From: Methyloversatilis sp. XJ19-49
GTDB taxonomy: Bacteria; Pseudomonadota; Gammaproteobacteria; Burkholderiales; Rhodocyclaceae
Length of the DNA: 64,000 bases
Direction of reading: 5' to 3'
Assembly (NCBI RefSeq): GCF_024580145.1
Contig: NZ_JANINI010000014.1
Span: 26,084 to 90,083 of the forward strand
Every line of letters begins with the position of its first letter. Position 1 is the stretch's first letter. This document shows, in pieces, positions 16,546-26,109 of this stretch. A model generated the notes under the pieces. The model was given only the letters and a program-made list of their open reading frames with translations. It made no database searches and was not told the DNA's origin. A program made the translations under genes and the position numbers.

Positions 16546-16620
16546 CTGCGCCGAACTTGCAACAATCGCGGTCTTTCGTGGCGCCCGGTCGCCCCGCTTA
16601 CGCATGCCGAGGATACGCAG

Positions 16621-17187
16621 ATGAGCATCAAATCCGATCGCTGGATACGCCGGATGGCCGAGGAACACCGGATGATCGAGCCGTTCGAGGCCGGTCAGGT
16701 GCGCGAGGTCGATGGCCGGCGCATCGTTTCGTACGGCACGTCGAGCTATGGTTACGACGTACGTTGCGCGGCCGAATTCAAGGTGTTCACGAACATCAAC
16801 TCGACCATCGTCGATCCGAAGACCTTCGATCCGAATTCCTTCGTCGAAATGAACAGCGAGTCCTGCATCATTCCGCCCAATTCATTCGCGCTGGCGCGTA
16901 CGGTCGAGTACTTTCGCGTGCCGCGCAACGTGCTGGTGGTGTGTCTAGGCAAAAGCACGTATGCGCGCTGCGGCATCATCGTGAATGTGACGCCGCTCGA
17001 ACCCGAATGGGAAGGTCACGTCACGCTGGAGTTCTCCAATACCACGCCGCTGCCGGCGCGCATCTACGCCAACGAAGGCGTCGCCCAGATGCTGTTCTTC
17101 GAGTCCGACGAGCCGTGCGAAACTTCATATCGAGACCGTGGCGGGAAGTACCAGGGGCAGACCGGTGTCACGCTGCCCAAGATCTGA
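16621..17187 (+). CDS. dcd: dCTP deaminase
   Basis: A 188-aa trimeric enzyme that deaminates dCTP to dUTP, supplying dUMP for thymidylate synthesis. The active-site segment [24 protein letters not shown], with the catalytic Glu, and the C-terminal lid ([19 protein letters not shown]) are intact. The length equals that of the usual proteobacterial enzyme. The ATG at 16621 was chosen because [13 protein letters not shown] is the conserved N terminus. thyA-folA in the same nucleotide pathway lie ~4 kb away. Confidence 0.97.
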   Translation: MSIKSDRWIRRMAEEHRMIEPFEAGQVREVDGRRIVSYGTSSYGYDVRCAAEFKVFTNINSTIVDPKTFDPNSFVEMNSESCIIPPNSFALARTVEYFRVPRNVLVVCLGKSTYARCGIIVNVTPLEPEWEGHVTLEFSNTTPLPARIYANEGVAQMLFFESDEPCETSYRDRGGKYQGQTGVTLPKI

Positions 17188-17342
17188 CGCGGTTTTCGTG
17201 CGCAAATGCACGCTTTCCGCAAGTATTTGCCCGCGAATCGATACCAAGCGTTACACGGCGCTGCGACGTGACTTTATGAACAGTCCGCCCTGAACGTCAG
17301 CCCTAGACTCCGCTCACTTTCACGAATCACTGCGGAGCCGTC
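17188..17342. other. Intergenic region before PEP-CTERM gene
   Basis: The first bases hold a weak hairpin (CGTGC/GCACG, 17197-17212) followed by CTTTCC that may terminate dcd. The rest presumably carries the promoter of the next gene, but I see no consensus sigma-70 or sigma-54 site. Confidence 0.3.
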
Positions 17343-18011
17343 ATGTTCAGGAATCTTCTTCTCGCTTCAAGTCTGGCCATTGCTTCGACGGGCGCCGTTG
17401 CCGCGCTCGACGCGCCCTGGATCGAAGGTCTCGAAAACACCGGTACCGGCTTCGACGCCGGCCAGACCGATACCCGCTACAGCTTCACCGCCCTCGCCGG
17501 CACGGCGACCGGCACCGACGGCTACGGCGTCGTGACCACCGGTTCGGGCTTTCCTTTCGGTTCCTGGCTCGCCAACAACGGGGACTCGGTCTGGTTGACG
17601 CCGTCAGCCAACGCGGCGCAGAGCTATGATCCGTCGTCGGCTGGCCTGTACAAGTGGTCGATCAGCTTCGATCTCACCGGCTATGACCCGGCAGCGTCAG
17701 CATTTTCCGGTCGCTGGGCGTCGGACAACAACGGTTATGTCGTTTTCAACGGCAGCACCATTTCCACCGGCTCATCCTTCAGCAGCTGGACCTCGTTTGC
17801 GGCCAGCACCGGCTTCGTTGCCGGCGTGAATACGATCGATTTCATCGTGAACAACAGTGCGTATCGCAGCGGCAATCCGACAGGTGTGCGCGTCGAATTC
17901 CTCGACAGCTACACGTCGGTTGCCGCCCCGGTGCCTGAACCCGCGTCGTACGCAATGATTCTCGCCGGCCTGCTGGTCGTTGGCGCCGTCGCCCGTCGTC
18001 GCCTCGGCTGA
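17343..18011 (+). CDS. PEP-CTERM sorting-domain protein
   Basis: A 222-aa exported protein: Sec signal (MFRNLLLASSLAIASTGAVA|AL), a Gly/Ser/Thr/Asn-rich beta-type body, and the exosortase sorting tag at the C terminus (VPEPASYAMILAGLL…ARRRLG). The tag directs transit to an exosortase (EpsH/XrtA) and usually goes with exopolysaccharide or floc matrix. The body motif (KWSISFDLTGYDP, FSGRWASDNNGYVVFNG) resembles small beta-sandwich domains of this protein class, but the function is unknown. GGAG precedes the ATG; a terminator follows. Confidence 0.9.
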   Translation: MFRNLLLASSLAIASTGAVAALDAPWIEGLENTGTGFDAGQTDTRYSFTALAGTATGTDGYGVVTTGSGFPFGSWLANNGDSVWLTPSANAAQSYDPSSAGLYKWSISFDLTGYDPAASAFSGRWASDNNGYVVFNGSTISTGSSFSSWTSFAASTGFVAGVNTIDFIVNNSAYRSGNPTGVRVEFLDSYTSVAAPVPEPASYAMILAGLLVVGAVARRRLG

Positions 18012-18040
18012 ATGCAGTCGTAGCGTCTGCAGCATCCCGT

Positions 18041-18073
18041 CCGGGCCGCCCAGTGCGGCCCGGATTGTTTTGA
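18041..18073 (+). terminator. Intrinsic terminator after the PEP-CTERM gene
   Basis: TCCGGGCCGC (18041-18050) pairs with GCGGCCCGGA (18056-18065) across a 5-nt loop and is followed by TTGTTTTG. It lies 30 bp past the stop codon. Confidence 0.88.
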
Positions 18074-18093
18074 GACATCGAACTGATACCATC
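18066..18093 (+). promoter_or_regulatory. Candidate promoter of the basic-amino-acid decarboxylase gene
   Basis: TTGTTT (18066-18071) and TACCAT (18088-18093) are separated by 16 bp, about 78 bp before the ATG. The -35 overlaps the T tract of the preceding terminator, so the call rests on sequence resemblance alone. Confidence 0.35.
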
Positions 18094-18170
18094 GCGCGCT
18101 CAGGATCGCAGGTTCTCTGCAATCCGGGGCGCCGTGCCAGGGCGCTCCAGCCATCACACAGGTTGACGCC

Positions 18171-20423
18171 ATGCGCTTCGAGTTTCCGATCATCATCATC
18201 GACGAGGACTTCCGTTCCGAGAACGCGTCCGGTCTGGGCATCCGTGCGCTGGCCGAAGCGATCGAGAAGGAAGGTCTGACGATACTGGGGGTCACCAGCT
18301 ACGGTGACCTGACCTCGTTCGCGCAGCAGCAGAGCCGGGCATCGACCTTCATCCTGTCGATCGACGACGAAGAGTTCGGTGGTGGCAGCGCGGCGGAAAT
18401 CCAGGCCGTGCTGCAGAACCTGCGCGAATTCGTGGCCGAAATCCGCCGCCGCAATGCCGACATTCCGATCTTCCTGTACGGCGAGACGCGCACCACGCGC
18501 CACATCACGAACGACATCCTGCGCGAGTTGCACGGCTTCATCCACATGTTCGAGGACACGCCGGAATTCGTCGCGCGTTACATCGTGCGCGAAGCACGTG
18601 CCTATCTCGACTCGCTGCCGCCGCCGTTCTTCCGTGCGCTGGTGCACTACGCGCAGGACGGTTCCTACTCCTGGCACTGCCCGGGCCACTCAGGCGGCGT
18701 CGCTTTCCTGAAAAGCCCGGTCGGGCGCATGTTCCACCAGTTCTTCGGCGAGAACATGCTGCGTGCCGACGTGTGCAACGCAGTCGAGGAACTCGGGCAA
18801 CTGCTCGACCATACCGGCCCGGTGGCTGCGTCGGAGCGCAACGCAGCGCGCATCTTCCACGCCGACCACCTGTTCTTCGTCACCAACGGCACGTCGACGT
18901 CGAACAAGATGGTGTGGCATTCGACCGTGGCGCAGGACGACATCGTGGTCGTTGACCGCAACTGTCACAAATCCATCCTGCACTCCATCATCATGACCGG
19001 TGCGATTCCGGTCTTCCTGACGCCGACGCGCAATCACTACGGCATCATCGGCCCGATTCCGCTGTCCGAATTCAGTCCGGACGTGATCCGCGCGAAGATC
19101 GAGGCCAATCCGTTCGCGCGCAAGGTGTCGAACAAGAAGCCACGCATCCTGACCATCACGCAGTCGACCTACGACGGCATCCTGTACAACGTGGAAGCCA
19201 TCAAGGATGTGCTCGACGGCGAGATCGACACGCTTCATTTCGACGAAGCATGGCTGCCGCACGCGTCCTTCCACGACTTCTACGGCGACTACCACGCCAT
19301 CGGCGAAGGCCGGCCGCGCTGCAAGGATTCGATGATCTTTTCCACGCAGTCGACGCACAAGCTGCTGGCCGGCCTGTCGCAGGCGTCGCAGATCCTGGTG
19401 CAGGATTCGCAGACCCGCTCGCTCGATCGCGACGTATTCAACGAGGCTTACCTGATGCACACCTCCACCAGCCCGCAGTACGCGATCATCGCGTCGTGCG
19501 ACGTTGCGGCTGCGATGATGGAGCCGCCGGGCGGCACTGCGCTGGTCGAGGAGTCACTGGCCGAAGCAGTTGAGTTCCGCCGTGCGATGCGCAAGGTCGG
19601 TGCGGAATTCGGCGCCGACTGGTGGTTCAAGGTGTGGGGTCCGGAACATCTGGCGGAAGAGGGCCTGGGTACGCGCGAAGACTGGACGCTGCGCGCCGGC
19701 GAGCGCTGGCATGGCTTCGGCGACCTGGCCGAAGGCTTCAACCTGCTTGATCCGATCAAGGCGACGGTCATCACGCCGGGTCTGGATGTCGACGGCGACT
19801 TCGCCGACTGGGGCATTCCTGCCGGCATGCTGACGCGCTATCTGGCCGAGCACGGCATCATCGTCGAGAAGACCGGGCTGTACAGTTTCTTCATCATGTT
19901 CACCATCGGCATCACCAAGGGCCGCTGGAACACGCTGGTGACCGAACTGCAGCAGTTCAAGGATGACTACGACAACAACGAACCGCTGTGGAAGGTGATG
20001 CCGGAATTCGTGGCGGCGCATTCGCGCTACGAACGCGTGGGGTTGCGCGACCTGTGTGTGCGCATCCACGAAATGTACAAGAAGCACGACATCGCGCGCC
20101 TGACGACCGAAATGTATCTGTCGCCGATGGAACCGGCGATGAAGCCGGCCGAAGCCTGGGCGCGCATGGCGCATCGCGAGATCGATCGTGTGCCGATCGA
20201 CGACCTCGAAGGCCGCATAACCAGCGTGCTGCTCACCCCCTATCCGCCGGGTATCCCGCTGCTGATCCCGGGCGAGCGCTTCAACCGCACCATCGTCAAT
20301 TACCTGCGCTTTGCACGCGAATTCAACCGCGCCTTTCCGGGCTTCGAAACCGACATTCACGGTCTGGTCGGCGATGGCGAGGGCGAAACGATCAACTACC
20401 TGGTCGATTGCGTACGCGACTGA
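18171..20423 (+). CDS. Orn/Lys/Arg decarboxylase family protein (PLP-dependent)
   Basis: A 750-aa fold-type I decarboxylase of the inducible arginine/lysine decarboxylase group. Domains in order: N-terminal receiver-like wing domain (residues 1-130, FPIIIIDEDF), PLP core with YSWHCPGHSGGVAF and the Schiff-base Lys397 in STQSTHKLLAGLSQ, and the C-terminal domain. It removes CO2 from a basic amino acid, making a polyamine or consuming protons. The sequence does not let me choose arginine over lysine. There is no adjacent antiporter gene, so a biosynthetic polyamine role is at least as likely as acid resistance. Confidence 0.93.
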   Translation: MRFEFPIIIIDEDFRSENASGLGIRALAEAIEKEGLTILGVTSYGDLTSFAQQQSRASTFILSIDDEEFGGGSAAEIQAVLQNLREFVAEIRRRNADIPIFLYGETRTTRHITNDILRELHGFIHMFEDTPEFVARYIVREARAYLDSLPPPFFRALVHYAQDGSYSWHCPGHSGGVAFLKSPVGRMFHQFFGENMLRADVCNAVEELGQLLDHTGPVAASERNAARIFHADHLFFVTNGTSTSNKMVWHSTVAQDDIVVVDRNCHKSILHSIIMTGAIPVFLTPTRNHYGIIGPIPLSEFSPDVIRAKIEANPFARKVSNKKPRILTITQSTYDGILYNVEAIKDVLDGEIDTLHFDEAWLPHASFHDFYGDYHAIGEGRPRCKDSMIFSTQSTHKLLAGLSQASQILVQDSQTRSLDRDVFNEAYLMHTSTSPQYAIIASCDVAAAMMEPPGGTALVEESLAEAVEFRRAMRKVGAEFGADWWFKVWGPEHLAEEGLGTREDWTLRAGERWHGFGDLAEGFNLLDPIKATVITPGLDVDGDFADWGIPAGMLTRYLAEHGIIVEKTGLYSFFIMFTIGITKGRWNTLVTELQQFKDDYDNNEPLWKVMPEFVAAHSRYERVGLRDLCVRIHEMYKKHDIARLTTEMYLSPMEPAMKPAEAWARMAHREIDRVPIDDLEGRITSVLLTPYPPGIPLLIPGERFNRTIVNYLRFAREFNRAFPGFETDIHGLVGDGEGETINYLVDCVRD

Positions 20424-20472
20424 ACGTCCGGGCCGCCAGCGAGGCAGCTGATGCAACGCGGTGCGCCGTCGC

Positions 20473-20967
20473 TCAGCGTCGCGCGTAATCGACGAAGGCG
20501 TACCGCAACCCGCCGGCGCTGACAGCCGATTCGCGGGCGGTTTCGATCCATTCGCTGCGGTCGAAGGCAGGGAATACCGTGTTGCCGTCGAACCGGTCGG
20601 CGATTTCGGTCAGCAGCAGCCGCTGTACGTGCGGCAGAGCCAATGCGTACAGCTGGGCGCCACCGATGATGAAGGCGTCCGCGCCACCTTCGACCTGCGC
20701 GGCAGCCTGCCACGCCGCCTCCAGCGACGGCACGACGATGGCACCCGGAATCGACAATCCGGGCTGCCGGCTGACCACGATGCTGGTGCGACCCGGCAAC
20801 GGCCGGCCGAGCGAATCCCAGGTCTTGCGGCCCATGATCATCGGGTGACCCATGGTCAGCGCACGGAAGCGCTTCAGGTCTTCCGGCAGGTGCCAGGGCA
20901 TTGTGTTGTCGCGGCCGATCACGCCATTGGCGGCCAGGGCGGCAATCAGCGACAGGCGCGGCGTCAC
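20473..20967 (-). CDS. folA: Dihydrofolate reductase
   Basis: A 164-aa NADPH-dependent enzyme regenerating tetrahydrofolate. Recognisable are [27 protein letters not shown] with the substrate-binding Glu/Asp region, [16 protein letters not shown] for NADPH, and the [13 protein letters not shown] segment. The start is the GTG at 20967, which overlaps the thyA stop as GTGA, so the two genes are translationally coupled. The ten codons upstream of that GTG in the same frame lie inside thyA and are not conserved. It is convergent with the decarboxylase gene. Confidence 0.96.
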   Translation of the reverse strand: MTPRLSLIAALAANGVIGRDNTMPWHLPEDLKRFRALTMGHPMIMGRKTWDSLGRPLPGRTSIVVSRQPGLSIPGAIVVPSLEAAWQAAAQVEGGADAFIIGGAQLYALALPHVQRLLLTEIADRFDGNTVFPAFDRSEWIETARESAVSAGGLRYAFVDYARR

Positions 20968-21758
20968 ACGGCCACCTTCGCCGGAATGTGCGGCCACGGG
21001 TCATAGCCGTCGAGACGGAAATCTTCCGGCGCGAACGCGAACAGGTCGGTCACCGCCGGGTTGATATGCATCACCGGCAGCGGCCGCGGTGCGCGTGACA
21101 ATTGCTCGCGGGCCTGATCGACATGGTTCAGGTACAGGTGCGCGTCACCCAGCGTGTGGATGAATTCGCCCGGCTTGAGCCCGCAAACCTGAGCAATCAT
21201 CATCGTCAGCAGTGCGTAACTCGCGATATTGAAAGGCACTCCGAGAAATATGTCGGCGCTGCGCTGGTACAGCTGGCAGGACAATGCGCCGTCGGCGACG
21301 TAGAACTGGAACAGTGCATGGCAGGGCGGCAGCTTCATCGACGGGATGCTGGCCGGGTTCCATGCGCTGACGATGTGGCGACGCGAATCCGGATTCTGGC
21401 GCAACCCCTTGATCAGTTCGGCGATCTGGTCGATGTGGCGCCCGTCGGGTGTCGGCCAGCTGCGCCACTGGGCGCCATACACCGGACCGAGGTCGCCATT
21501 GTCGTCAGCCCACTCGTCCCAGATGCTGACGCCGTTTTCCTTCAGCCAGGCGATATTGGTGTCGCCGCGCAGGAACCACAGCAATTCGACGATGATGGAG
21601 CGCAGGTGCAGTTTCTTCGTCGTCAGCACCGGAAAGCCGTCGGCGAGATTGAAACGCATCTGCCAGCCGAACACCGAACGGGTGCCGGTTCCGGTGCGGT
21701 CGGTCTTGAGCGCGCCCTGTTCGAGCACATGGCGCATGAGGTCGAGATATTGCCGCAT
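20964..21758 (-). CDS. thyA: Thymidylate synthase
   Basis: A 264-aa enzyme, identical in length to the E. coli protein, that methylates dUMP to dTMP using methylene-tetrahydrofolate. Conserved segments include [16 protein letters not shown], the active-site cysteine in [12 protein letters not shown], and [18 protein letters not shown]. It forms a bicistronic unit with folA, which recycles the dihydrofolate it produces. It is divergent from the unknown 489-aa gene. Confidence 0.98.
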   Translation of the reverse strand: MRQYLDLMRHVLEQGALKTDRTGTGTRSVFGWQMRFNLADGFPVLTTKKLHLRSIIVELLWFLRGDTNIAWLKENGVSIWDEWADDNGDLGPVYGAQWRSWPTPDGRHIDQIAELIKGLRQNPDSRRHIVSAWNPASIPSMKLPPCHALFQFYVADGALSCQLYQRSADIFLGVPFNIASYALLTMMIAQVCGLKPGEFIHTLGDAHLYLNHVDQAREQLSRAPRPLPVMHINPAVTDLFAFAPEDFRLDGYDPWPHIPAKVAV

Positions 21759-21857
21759 GGAAAATATCGCGCAGTCGCGTTACGCTAGAGGGTCGGGATT
21801 GTAGTCCAGCGCGCGGTTCCGGCGGGGTCTGCATGCAGTACGGACGGGGCATGGCGC

Positions 21858-21890
21858 ATCGTCCGACGGACGATTGATGATCAGTACAAT
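21858..21890 (+). promoter_or_regulatory. Palindromic operator and -10 element before the 489-aa gene
   Basis: A 17-bp perfect palindrome, ATCGTCCG-A-CGGACGAT (21858-21874), is followed 11 bp later by TACAAT (21885-21890), a good -10. A -35 at the required spacing (TCCGAC, 21862-21867) would lie inside the palindrome. This is the arrangement of a repressor operator. The start codon is 34 bp after the -10. It could also affect thyA on the other strand. Confidence 0.5.
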
Positions 21891-21923
21891 CGGGGCGCAT
21901 CCCGAGCGGCGGAGGTGGCAGGT

Positions 21924-23393
21924 ATGTTCGGTGTCTTTTCTTCATCCCCGGCGAGCGTGCTCGGCAATCCGGCCGAGCTGCGCCGTGTGCTGGCCGAAAT
22001 AGCCGCCGCGCAGCCTGATCTGGCCATCAACGAACTGACCGGCTGGGTCGAATCGGTCAGCGAAGCCGCCAATATCGACATCGCGCACCACGTCAATCTG
22101 CTCTATCAGTTCGATTCCAGCGCCCAGCCCCACCTGCGAAAGCTCGACAGTGCTTACGTCGAGCAACCCGACGGCAAGGATGTGGTGTGGCGCACCGGCC
22201 GCGATTTCTGGTCCATCCTGTCGTCCGCCTACGAATTCGCGCTCGATCGCTACATGTCCGATCCTGCGCAGGCGTCGGTGCTCAGCGGTCTGTCTCGTCT
22301 GGCCTCGCGCACCGTGCGGGCGTGCCGCCAGCGTTTCAAGTGGGACGTCTATCACAATGGCCCGGTCGATGCCGGTCTGTGGCAGGTGGCCGGTCAGGCT
22401 TACCTGCTCGCGCAGGCATCGGGCGCCGAAGTGCGCGAGGTGGTCAACGCCGCCGACGAAGCGGCGACGTCGGTCGAACGCGAGTATCTGCGCCTGATCG
22501 CGCTGCATGTGGCGGCGCCGGAAGGACTGGTGCCGGCCGGTGTGCGACTGGCCGAGCAGCTCACCAGTTATTTCGCCGCCCGATTCTCGATGGCGTCCGC
22601 CGTCGAGCGCGGCACCACGCACTGGCTGGACTCCAATCAGCCTGCTCCGCCGTTGCGTCTGGTACGCGCGCCGCTGACCACCGACGGCATCCGCTACTTC
22701 TCCGGCATCGCGGCCGCCGATGCCGCACTCGCGATGGCGCGCAAGCTCGAAGCCGGCGAACGGCCGGACGCGCTGCATTTCGATGAAGAGCCGTCGCCGG
22801 AACAACTGGGTCGGCTGCTGCGCCACCTGTCGATCAACTGGGCGCTCGACCCGCCGACCCGGCAATACCGCCGCCACACGCTGGGTGGTGCACTCGCGGT
22901 CGCCAATGGCATCAAGCATCTGCACCACGTGCTGCGCGGCGCGCGCGACGAGGCGGTGATCTATCGCTGGGAAATGTCCGACGCCAGTCTGGGCGGCATC
23001 GGCGCAACGGCACCCACTGCCAGCGCCGAATGGGTGCGCGTCGGCTCGCTGGTCGGCATGCAGCCGTCGGGCGGCGACAACTGGCTGGTCGGTGTCGTGC
23101 GCCGCTACATGCGCGGTCGGGATGCGCGCGGCACGGTAGGCATCGAAACGTTGTCGACCACCGCCCGCCCGCTTGAAGTGTTCTCCGAACGCAACAGCGG
23201 CGAAGCCGTTGCACTCGATGACCCGATCACCGGCGCCGTCGTGCGCCTGGCGATCAACGGCACCGGCTATTCGGCTGAATACCCGCTGCACGCGTCGATC
23301 AACGGGCGCCACGTCAGGCTTGATCCGGTCGAGCTGATCGAGCGTGGCGCCAATTTCGATCTCGCCCGGTTCCGCGTCAGCGACTTTCGTTAG
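21924..23393 (+). CDS. Unknown conserved-looking 489-aa cytoplasmic protein
   Basis: No family is recognised. The ATG at 21924 follows GGAGG by eight bases. There is no signal peptide or membrane segment. The N-terminal ~300 residues look alpha-helical (helical repeats rich in Ala/Leu/Arg). A junction with WALDPPTRQYRRHTLGG follows, then a C-terminal ~150 residues with beta-type PilZ-like pattern (EWVRVGSLVGMQPSGGDNWLVGVVRRY and DPITGAVVRLAINGTGYSAE). A regulatory or cyclic-dinucleotide-binding role is only a guess; the PilZ RxxxR motif is not clearly present. Single-gene transcript with its own palindromic operator; ends at a repeat region. Confidence 0.75.
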   Translation: MFGVFSSSPASVLGNPAELRRVLAEIAAAQPDLAINELTGWVESVSEAANIDIAHHVNLLYQFDSSAQPHLRKLDSAYVEQPDGKDVVWRTGRDFWSILSSAYEFALDRYMSDPAQASVLSGLSRLASRTVRACRQRFKWDVYHNGPVDAGLWQVAGQAYLLAQASGAEVREVVNAADEAATSVEREYLRLIALHVAAPEGLVPAGVRLAEQLTSYFAARFSMASAVERGTTHWLDSNQPAPPLRLVRAPLTTDGIRYFSGIAAADAALAMARKLEAGERPDALHFDEEPSPEQLGRLLRHLSINWALDPPTRQYRRHTLGGALAVANGIKHLHHVLRGARDEAVIYRWEMSDASLGGIGATAPTASAEWVRVGSLVGMQPSGGDNWLVGVVRRYMRGRDARGTVGIETLSTTARPLEVFSERNSGEAVALDDPITGAVVRLAINGTGYSAEYPLHASINGRHVRLDPVELIERGANFDLARFRVSDFR

Positions 23394-23419
23394 CGCGACT
23401 TCGTTCAGGGCGGGTGTCG

Positions 23420-23595
23420 GGCATCGCTGCGCTCACCCCAACCTACGGGGGATGGGCAAAACGTGATTGGCGGCGAGTGCCCGCGCTGCCGTAGGTTGGG
23501 GTGAGCGCAGCGATGCCCAACAACCCAGCTTCCTTAAGTTTCGCGCCGTCCCATCACCCCCGCAGGTCGGGGTGAGCGCCAGCGATGCCCAACAA
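23420..23595. repeat. REP-like inverted repeat pair plus a degenerate third copy
   Basis: 23420-23449 is the exact reverse complement of 23489-23518 (30 bp, core GTAGGTTGGGGTGAGCGCAG) with a 39-nt spacer. A third, imperfect copy in direct orientation to the second lies at 23561-23595. The block fills the convergent gap between two genes and can act as a bidirectional terminator. This is the GTAGGTTGGGGTGAGC-type intergenic repeat class seen in many proteobacterial genomes. Confidence 0.85.
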
Positions 23596-23608
23596 TCAGC
23601 ATTCGCCC

Positions 23609-24193
23609 TCAGCGATCCGGCAGCAGGAATTCGGTCATCCGCGGAAGTTCTGTCGCGAAGCTCCGCAGGCTGTGATCGCCGCCGGCATGCACGACGAAGT
23701 TCGCGCCGCGCAGCTTCAGTACCGCCTGCCACCAGTCCAGTACCTCGTCGCCGGTTTCCAGCAGCACGAGATAACGTTCCGGTTGCGTGATGGCCGCGAC
23801 ATCCAGATCCGCGAGTTGTTCGACATGTTCCTGCTCGAAGCGGAACACCTCGCCCGTATACATGTGTTCATGTTCGCCGACGTAATCGCCGAGCGATTTC
23901 GGTGCGACCACGGCCGGATTGATCAGCGCCGCACGGAGTCCATGCTTTTCCGCCAGGTGCAGAGAATAGAAGCCGCCCAGCGACGAACCGGCCAGCGCAA
24001 CCTCGTCGCCGTCCGCCATCGCGGGGCACAGCACCGACTCGATCAGCGCGATCGCGTCCAGCGGGCCGGGCGGCAGCTGTTCGCACCACAGGTCTCCGGC
24101 CCGACCCTGTCGTGCAAGGTGGGCGCGCAACTGCACGGCCTTGACCGACTGCGGGCCGGAGCGGAAGCCGTGCAGATAGATCAGCTTCTGCAT
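23609..24193 (-). CDS. yqiA: YqiA-type alpha/beta-hydrolase (esterase)
   Basis: A 194-aa serine hydrolase close in length to E. coli YqiA. It begins [19 protein letters not shown], has the nucleophile elbow LAGSSLGGFYS, an acidic residue in LLETGDEVLD, and the catalytic His in HAGGDHSLRSF. The physiological substrate is unknown; the E. coli homologue cleaves short acyl esters. The start overlaps the uppP stop by one base (TGATG). Confidence 0.92.
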   Translation of the reverse strand: MQKLIYLHGFRSGPQSVKAVQLRAHLARQGRAGDLWCEQLPPGPLDAIALIESVLCPAMADGDEVALAGSSLGGFYSLHLAEKHGLRAALINPAVVAPKSLGDYVGEHEHMYTGEVFRFEQEHVEQLADLDVAAITQPERYLVLLETGDEVLDWWQAVLKLRGANFVVHAGGDHSLRSFATELPRMTEFLLPDR

Positions 24194-25017
24194 CAGTGAT
24201 CCGCCCAGTCCACCCAGCCGCCGATGGCTGTCAGCAGCACGATGATGCCGAAGACGATGCGGTACCAGGCGAACACCTCGAAGGTGTGGGTGGAGATGTA
24301 GCGCAGCAGCCAGCGCACGCTGAAGAAGGCCGCCAGGAAGGACGCCACGAAGCCGGTTGCGAACACCGGCAGATCTTCGGCACGCAGCAGCGCCCAGTTC
24401 TTGTAAACGTCGTAGGCGGTGGCCGCGAACATCGTCGGAATGGCAAGAAAGAAGCTGAATTCGGTCGCCGCGCGGCGCGACAGGCCGAAGATCAGGCCAC
24501 CCATGATGGTCGCACCCGAGCGCGACACGCCGGGAAACATCGCGAGCGACTGTGCAAGACCGACCTTCAGTGCCGCTCGCCAGTCCATGTCTTCCACGGT
24601 TTCGTAGCGCGGCTGGTGATTGCGACGCTCGATCAGCAGAATGAGCACGCCGCCGACGATCAGCGCGCCCGCCACGGTCAGCGGGTTGAACAGATAGGTC
24701 TTGATCACGCCGTGCAGCAGGAAGCCGAGTACTGCCGCCGGCATGAAGGCGATCAGCACCAGTGTCACGAAGTGGTTGGCCTGCGGATCGCGCGCCAGCA
24801 CGCCGCTGCCGACATCGATGAGCTTGCGCCGATACTCCCAGCAGATCGCCAGTATCGCGGCCAGCTGGATGACGATCTTGAATACGCGACTGGTGTCGTC
24901 GGTATAACCCAGCAGGCTGCCTGCGATGATCAGGTGGCCGGTGCTGGAAATGGGCAGGAACTCGGTCAGACCTTCAATGATGCCTAGAATGAAGGCCTTG
25001 ATCAGCAATGGATCCAT
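24193..25017 (-). CDS. uppP: Undecaprenyl-diphosphatase
   Basis: A 274-aa integral membrane BacA-type phosphatase that recycles undecaprenyl diphosphate to the monophosphate carrier for peptidoglycan and other envelope polymers. The signature [21 protein letters not shown] lies at the N terminus and the second catalytic motif [15 protein letters not shown] in the middle, with about eight hydrophobic segments. Co-transcribed with yqiA; the promoter lies in the 125-bp divergent gap to the TonB-like gene. Confidence 0.97.
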   Translation of the reverse strand: MDPLLIKAFILGIIEGLTEFLPISSTGHLIIAGSLLGYTDDTSRVFKIVIQLAAILAICWEYRRKLIDVGSGVLARDPQANHFVTLVLIAFMPAAVLGFLLHGVIKTYLFNPLTVAGALIVGGVLILLIERRNHQPRYETVEDMDWRAALKVGLAQSLAMFPGVSRSGATIMGGLIFGLSRRAATEFSFFLAIPTMFAATAYDVYKNWALLRAEDLPVFATGFVASFLAAFFSVRWLLRYISTHTFEVFAWYRIVFGIIVLLTAIGGWVDWADH

Positions 25018-25142
25018 GGAGTTTGCTGCACACGAAAGACGACTGATTATAGAACGCCCGTCGTGACACGCCGGCGACGCTGTGCTGTCTCATTTCCCGG
25101 CGGGCGGCGGTATTTCACCAGCCGCCTGTAAAATCCTGCCCC

Positions 25143-26105
25143 ATGCCACGAAAAAGCGCTGCAGCCCGCACCCGCCCGAAGTCCGCGGCCACACCGGAGA
25201 GGGCCGTGCTGACCAGCGTTCGGCCAGCCGCTTTGACCACGGCCGAACCTGCGCTTCCGCCGCTGGCCATCGGCATCGCGGTGTCGATCCTCGTGCATGG
25301 CTTCGTGCTGGCGATCAATTTCGCGCCTGACCTCAAGCCGAAGCAGAAGGCGGTCGATCAGCCGCTGGAAGTCGTGCTGGTCAATGCGCGCGGCAAGCAG
25401 AAGCCGGTCGATCCGCAGGCGCTTGCACAGGCCAGTCTCGATGGCGGCGGCAATACCGATCAGGACCGCCGTGCAAAAACGCCGCTTCCGGCCAGCAAGC
25501 GCGACCAGACCGGCGATCAGCTGGTCAGCACGCAAAGCCGCGTGCAGGAACTCGAAGCGCTGCAGCAGAAGCTGCTGGCCGAGGCGCAGGCAAAGACGGC
25601 AGTCCGGGAAGAGGAACGTCGGGTCGAACAGCCGGAACCGACGCCGCAGGCTGTTCCGCTGCCCCGCGGCGCCGATCTCGCGGCGCGCGCCATGGCGATG
25701 GCGCGCATGGAAGCCGAAATCGCGCGCAATGTGGATGACTACAACAAGCGGCCGCGAAAGAAGTTCGTCGGCGCACGCACGCAGGAGTACCGCTTCGCAC
25801 AGTACATCGAGGACTGGCGGCAGAAGGTCGAGCGGATCGGCAACCTGAACTACCCGAGCGCGGCGCGCGGCCGCATCTACGGCAACCTCACGTTGACGGT
25901 CGAAATCCGGTCCGACGGCGAAATCGAACAGATCTACGTCAGCCGCTCGTCCGGCCAGCCGCTGCTCGACGAGGCCGCGCAGCGCATCGTTCGCATGGCC
26001 GCACCCTATGCGCCCTTCTCGCCGGATATCAAGCGCGACTTCGAAATCCTGTCCATCACCCGTACCTGGAGCTTCACCCAGGGCGACCAGCTTGAAGCAC
26101 GCTAG
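25143..26105 (+). CDS. TonB-like energy transducer
   Basis: A 320-aa protein with one transmembrane segment near residues 38-60 (PLAIGIAVSILVHGFVLAI), a His in that helix as in TonB, a periplasmic linker rich in Gln/Glu/Ala with coiled-coil character (SRVQELEALQQKLLAEAQ), and a C-terminal TonB fold (NYPSAARGRIYGNLTLTVEI…). It should couple inner-membrane energy to an outer-membrane receptor, but ExbB/ExbD are not adjacent, so its partner is unclear. It precedes aroE by four bases, likely one operon. Confidence 0.88.
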   Translation: MPRKSAAARTRPKSAATPERAVLTSVRPAALTTAEPALPPLAIGIAVSILVHGFVLAINFAPDLKPKQKAVDQPLEVVLVNARGKQKPVDPQALAQASLDGGGNTDQDRRAKTPLPASKRDQTGDQLVSTQSRVQELEALQQKLLAEAQAKTAVREEERRVEQPEPTPQAVPLPRGADLAARAMAMARMEAEIARNVDDYNKRPRKKFVGARTQEYRFAQYIEDWRQKVERIGNLNYPSAARGRIYGNLTLTVEIRSDGEIEQIYVSRSSGQPLLDEAAQRIVRMAAPYAPFSPDIKRDFEILSITRTWSFTQGDQLEAR

Positions 26106-26109
26106 ACCG

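Noticed and set aside
17188..17342. Possible sigma-54 promoter before the first PEP-CTERM gene
   Set aside because: There is no TGGC-N8-TTGC at proper spacing; GCACGCTTTCCGCAAG only partly resembles it. A weak similarity (GCCCTA…TCAC) with the region before 61815 is too short to call.
18171..20423. Acid-resistance arginine decarboxylase system (adiA with adiC)
   Set aside because: No amino-acid antiporter or regulator flanks the gene, so only the enzyme family is claimed.
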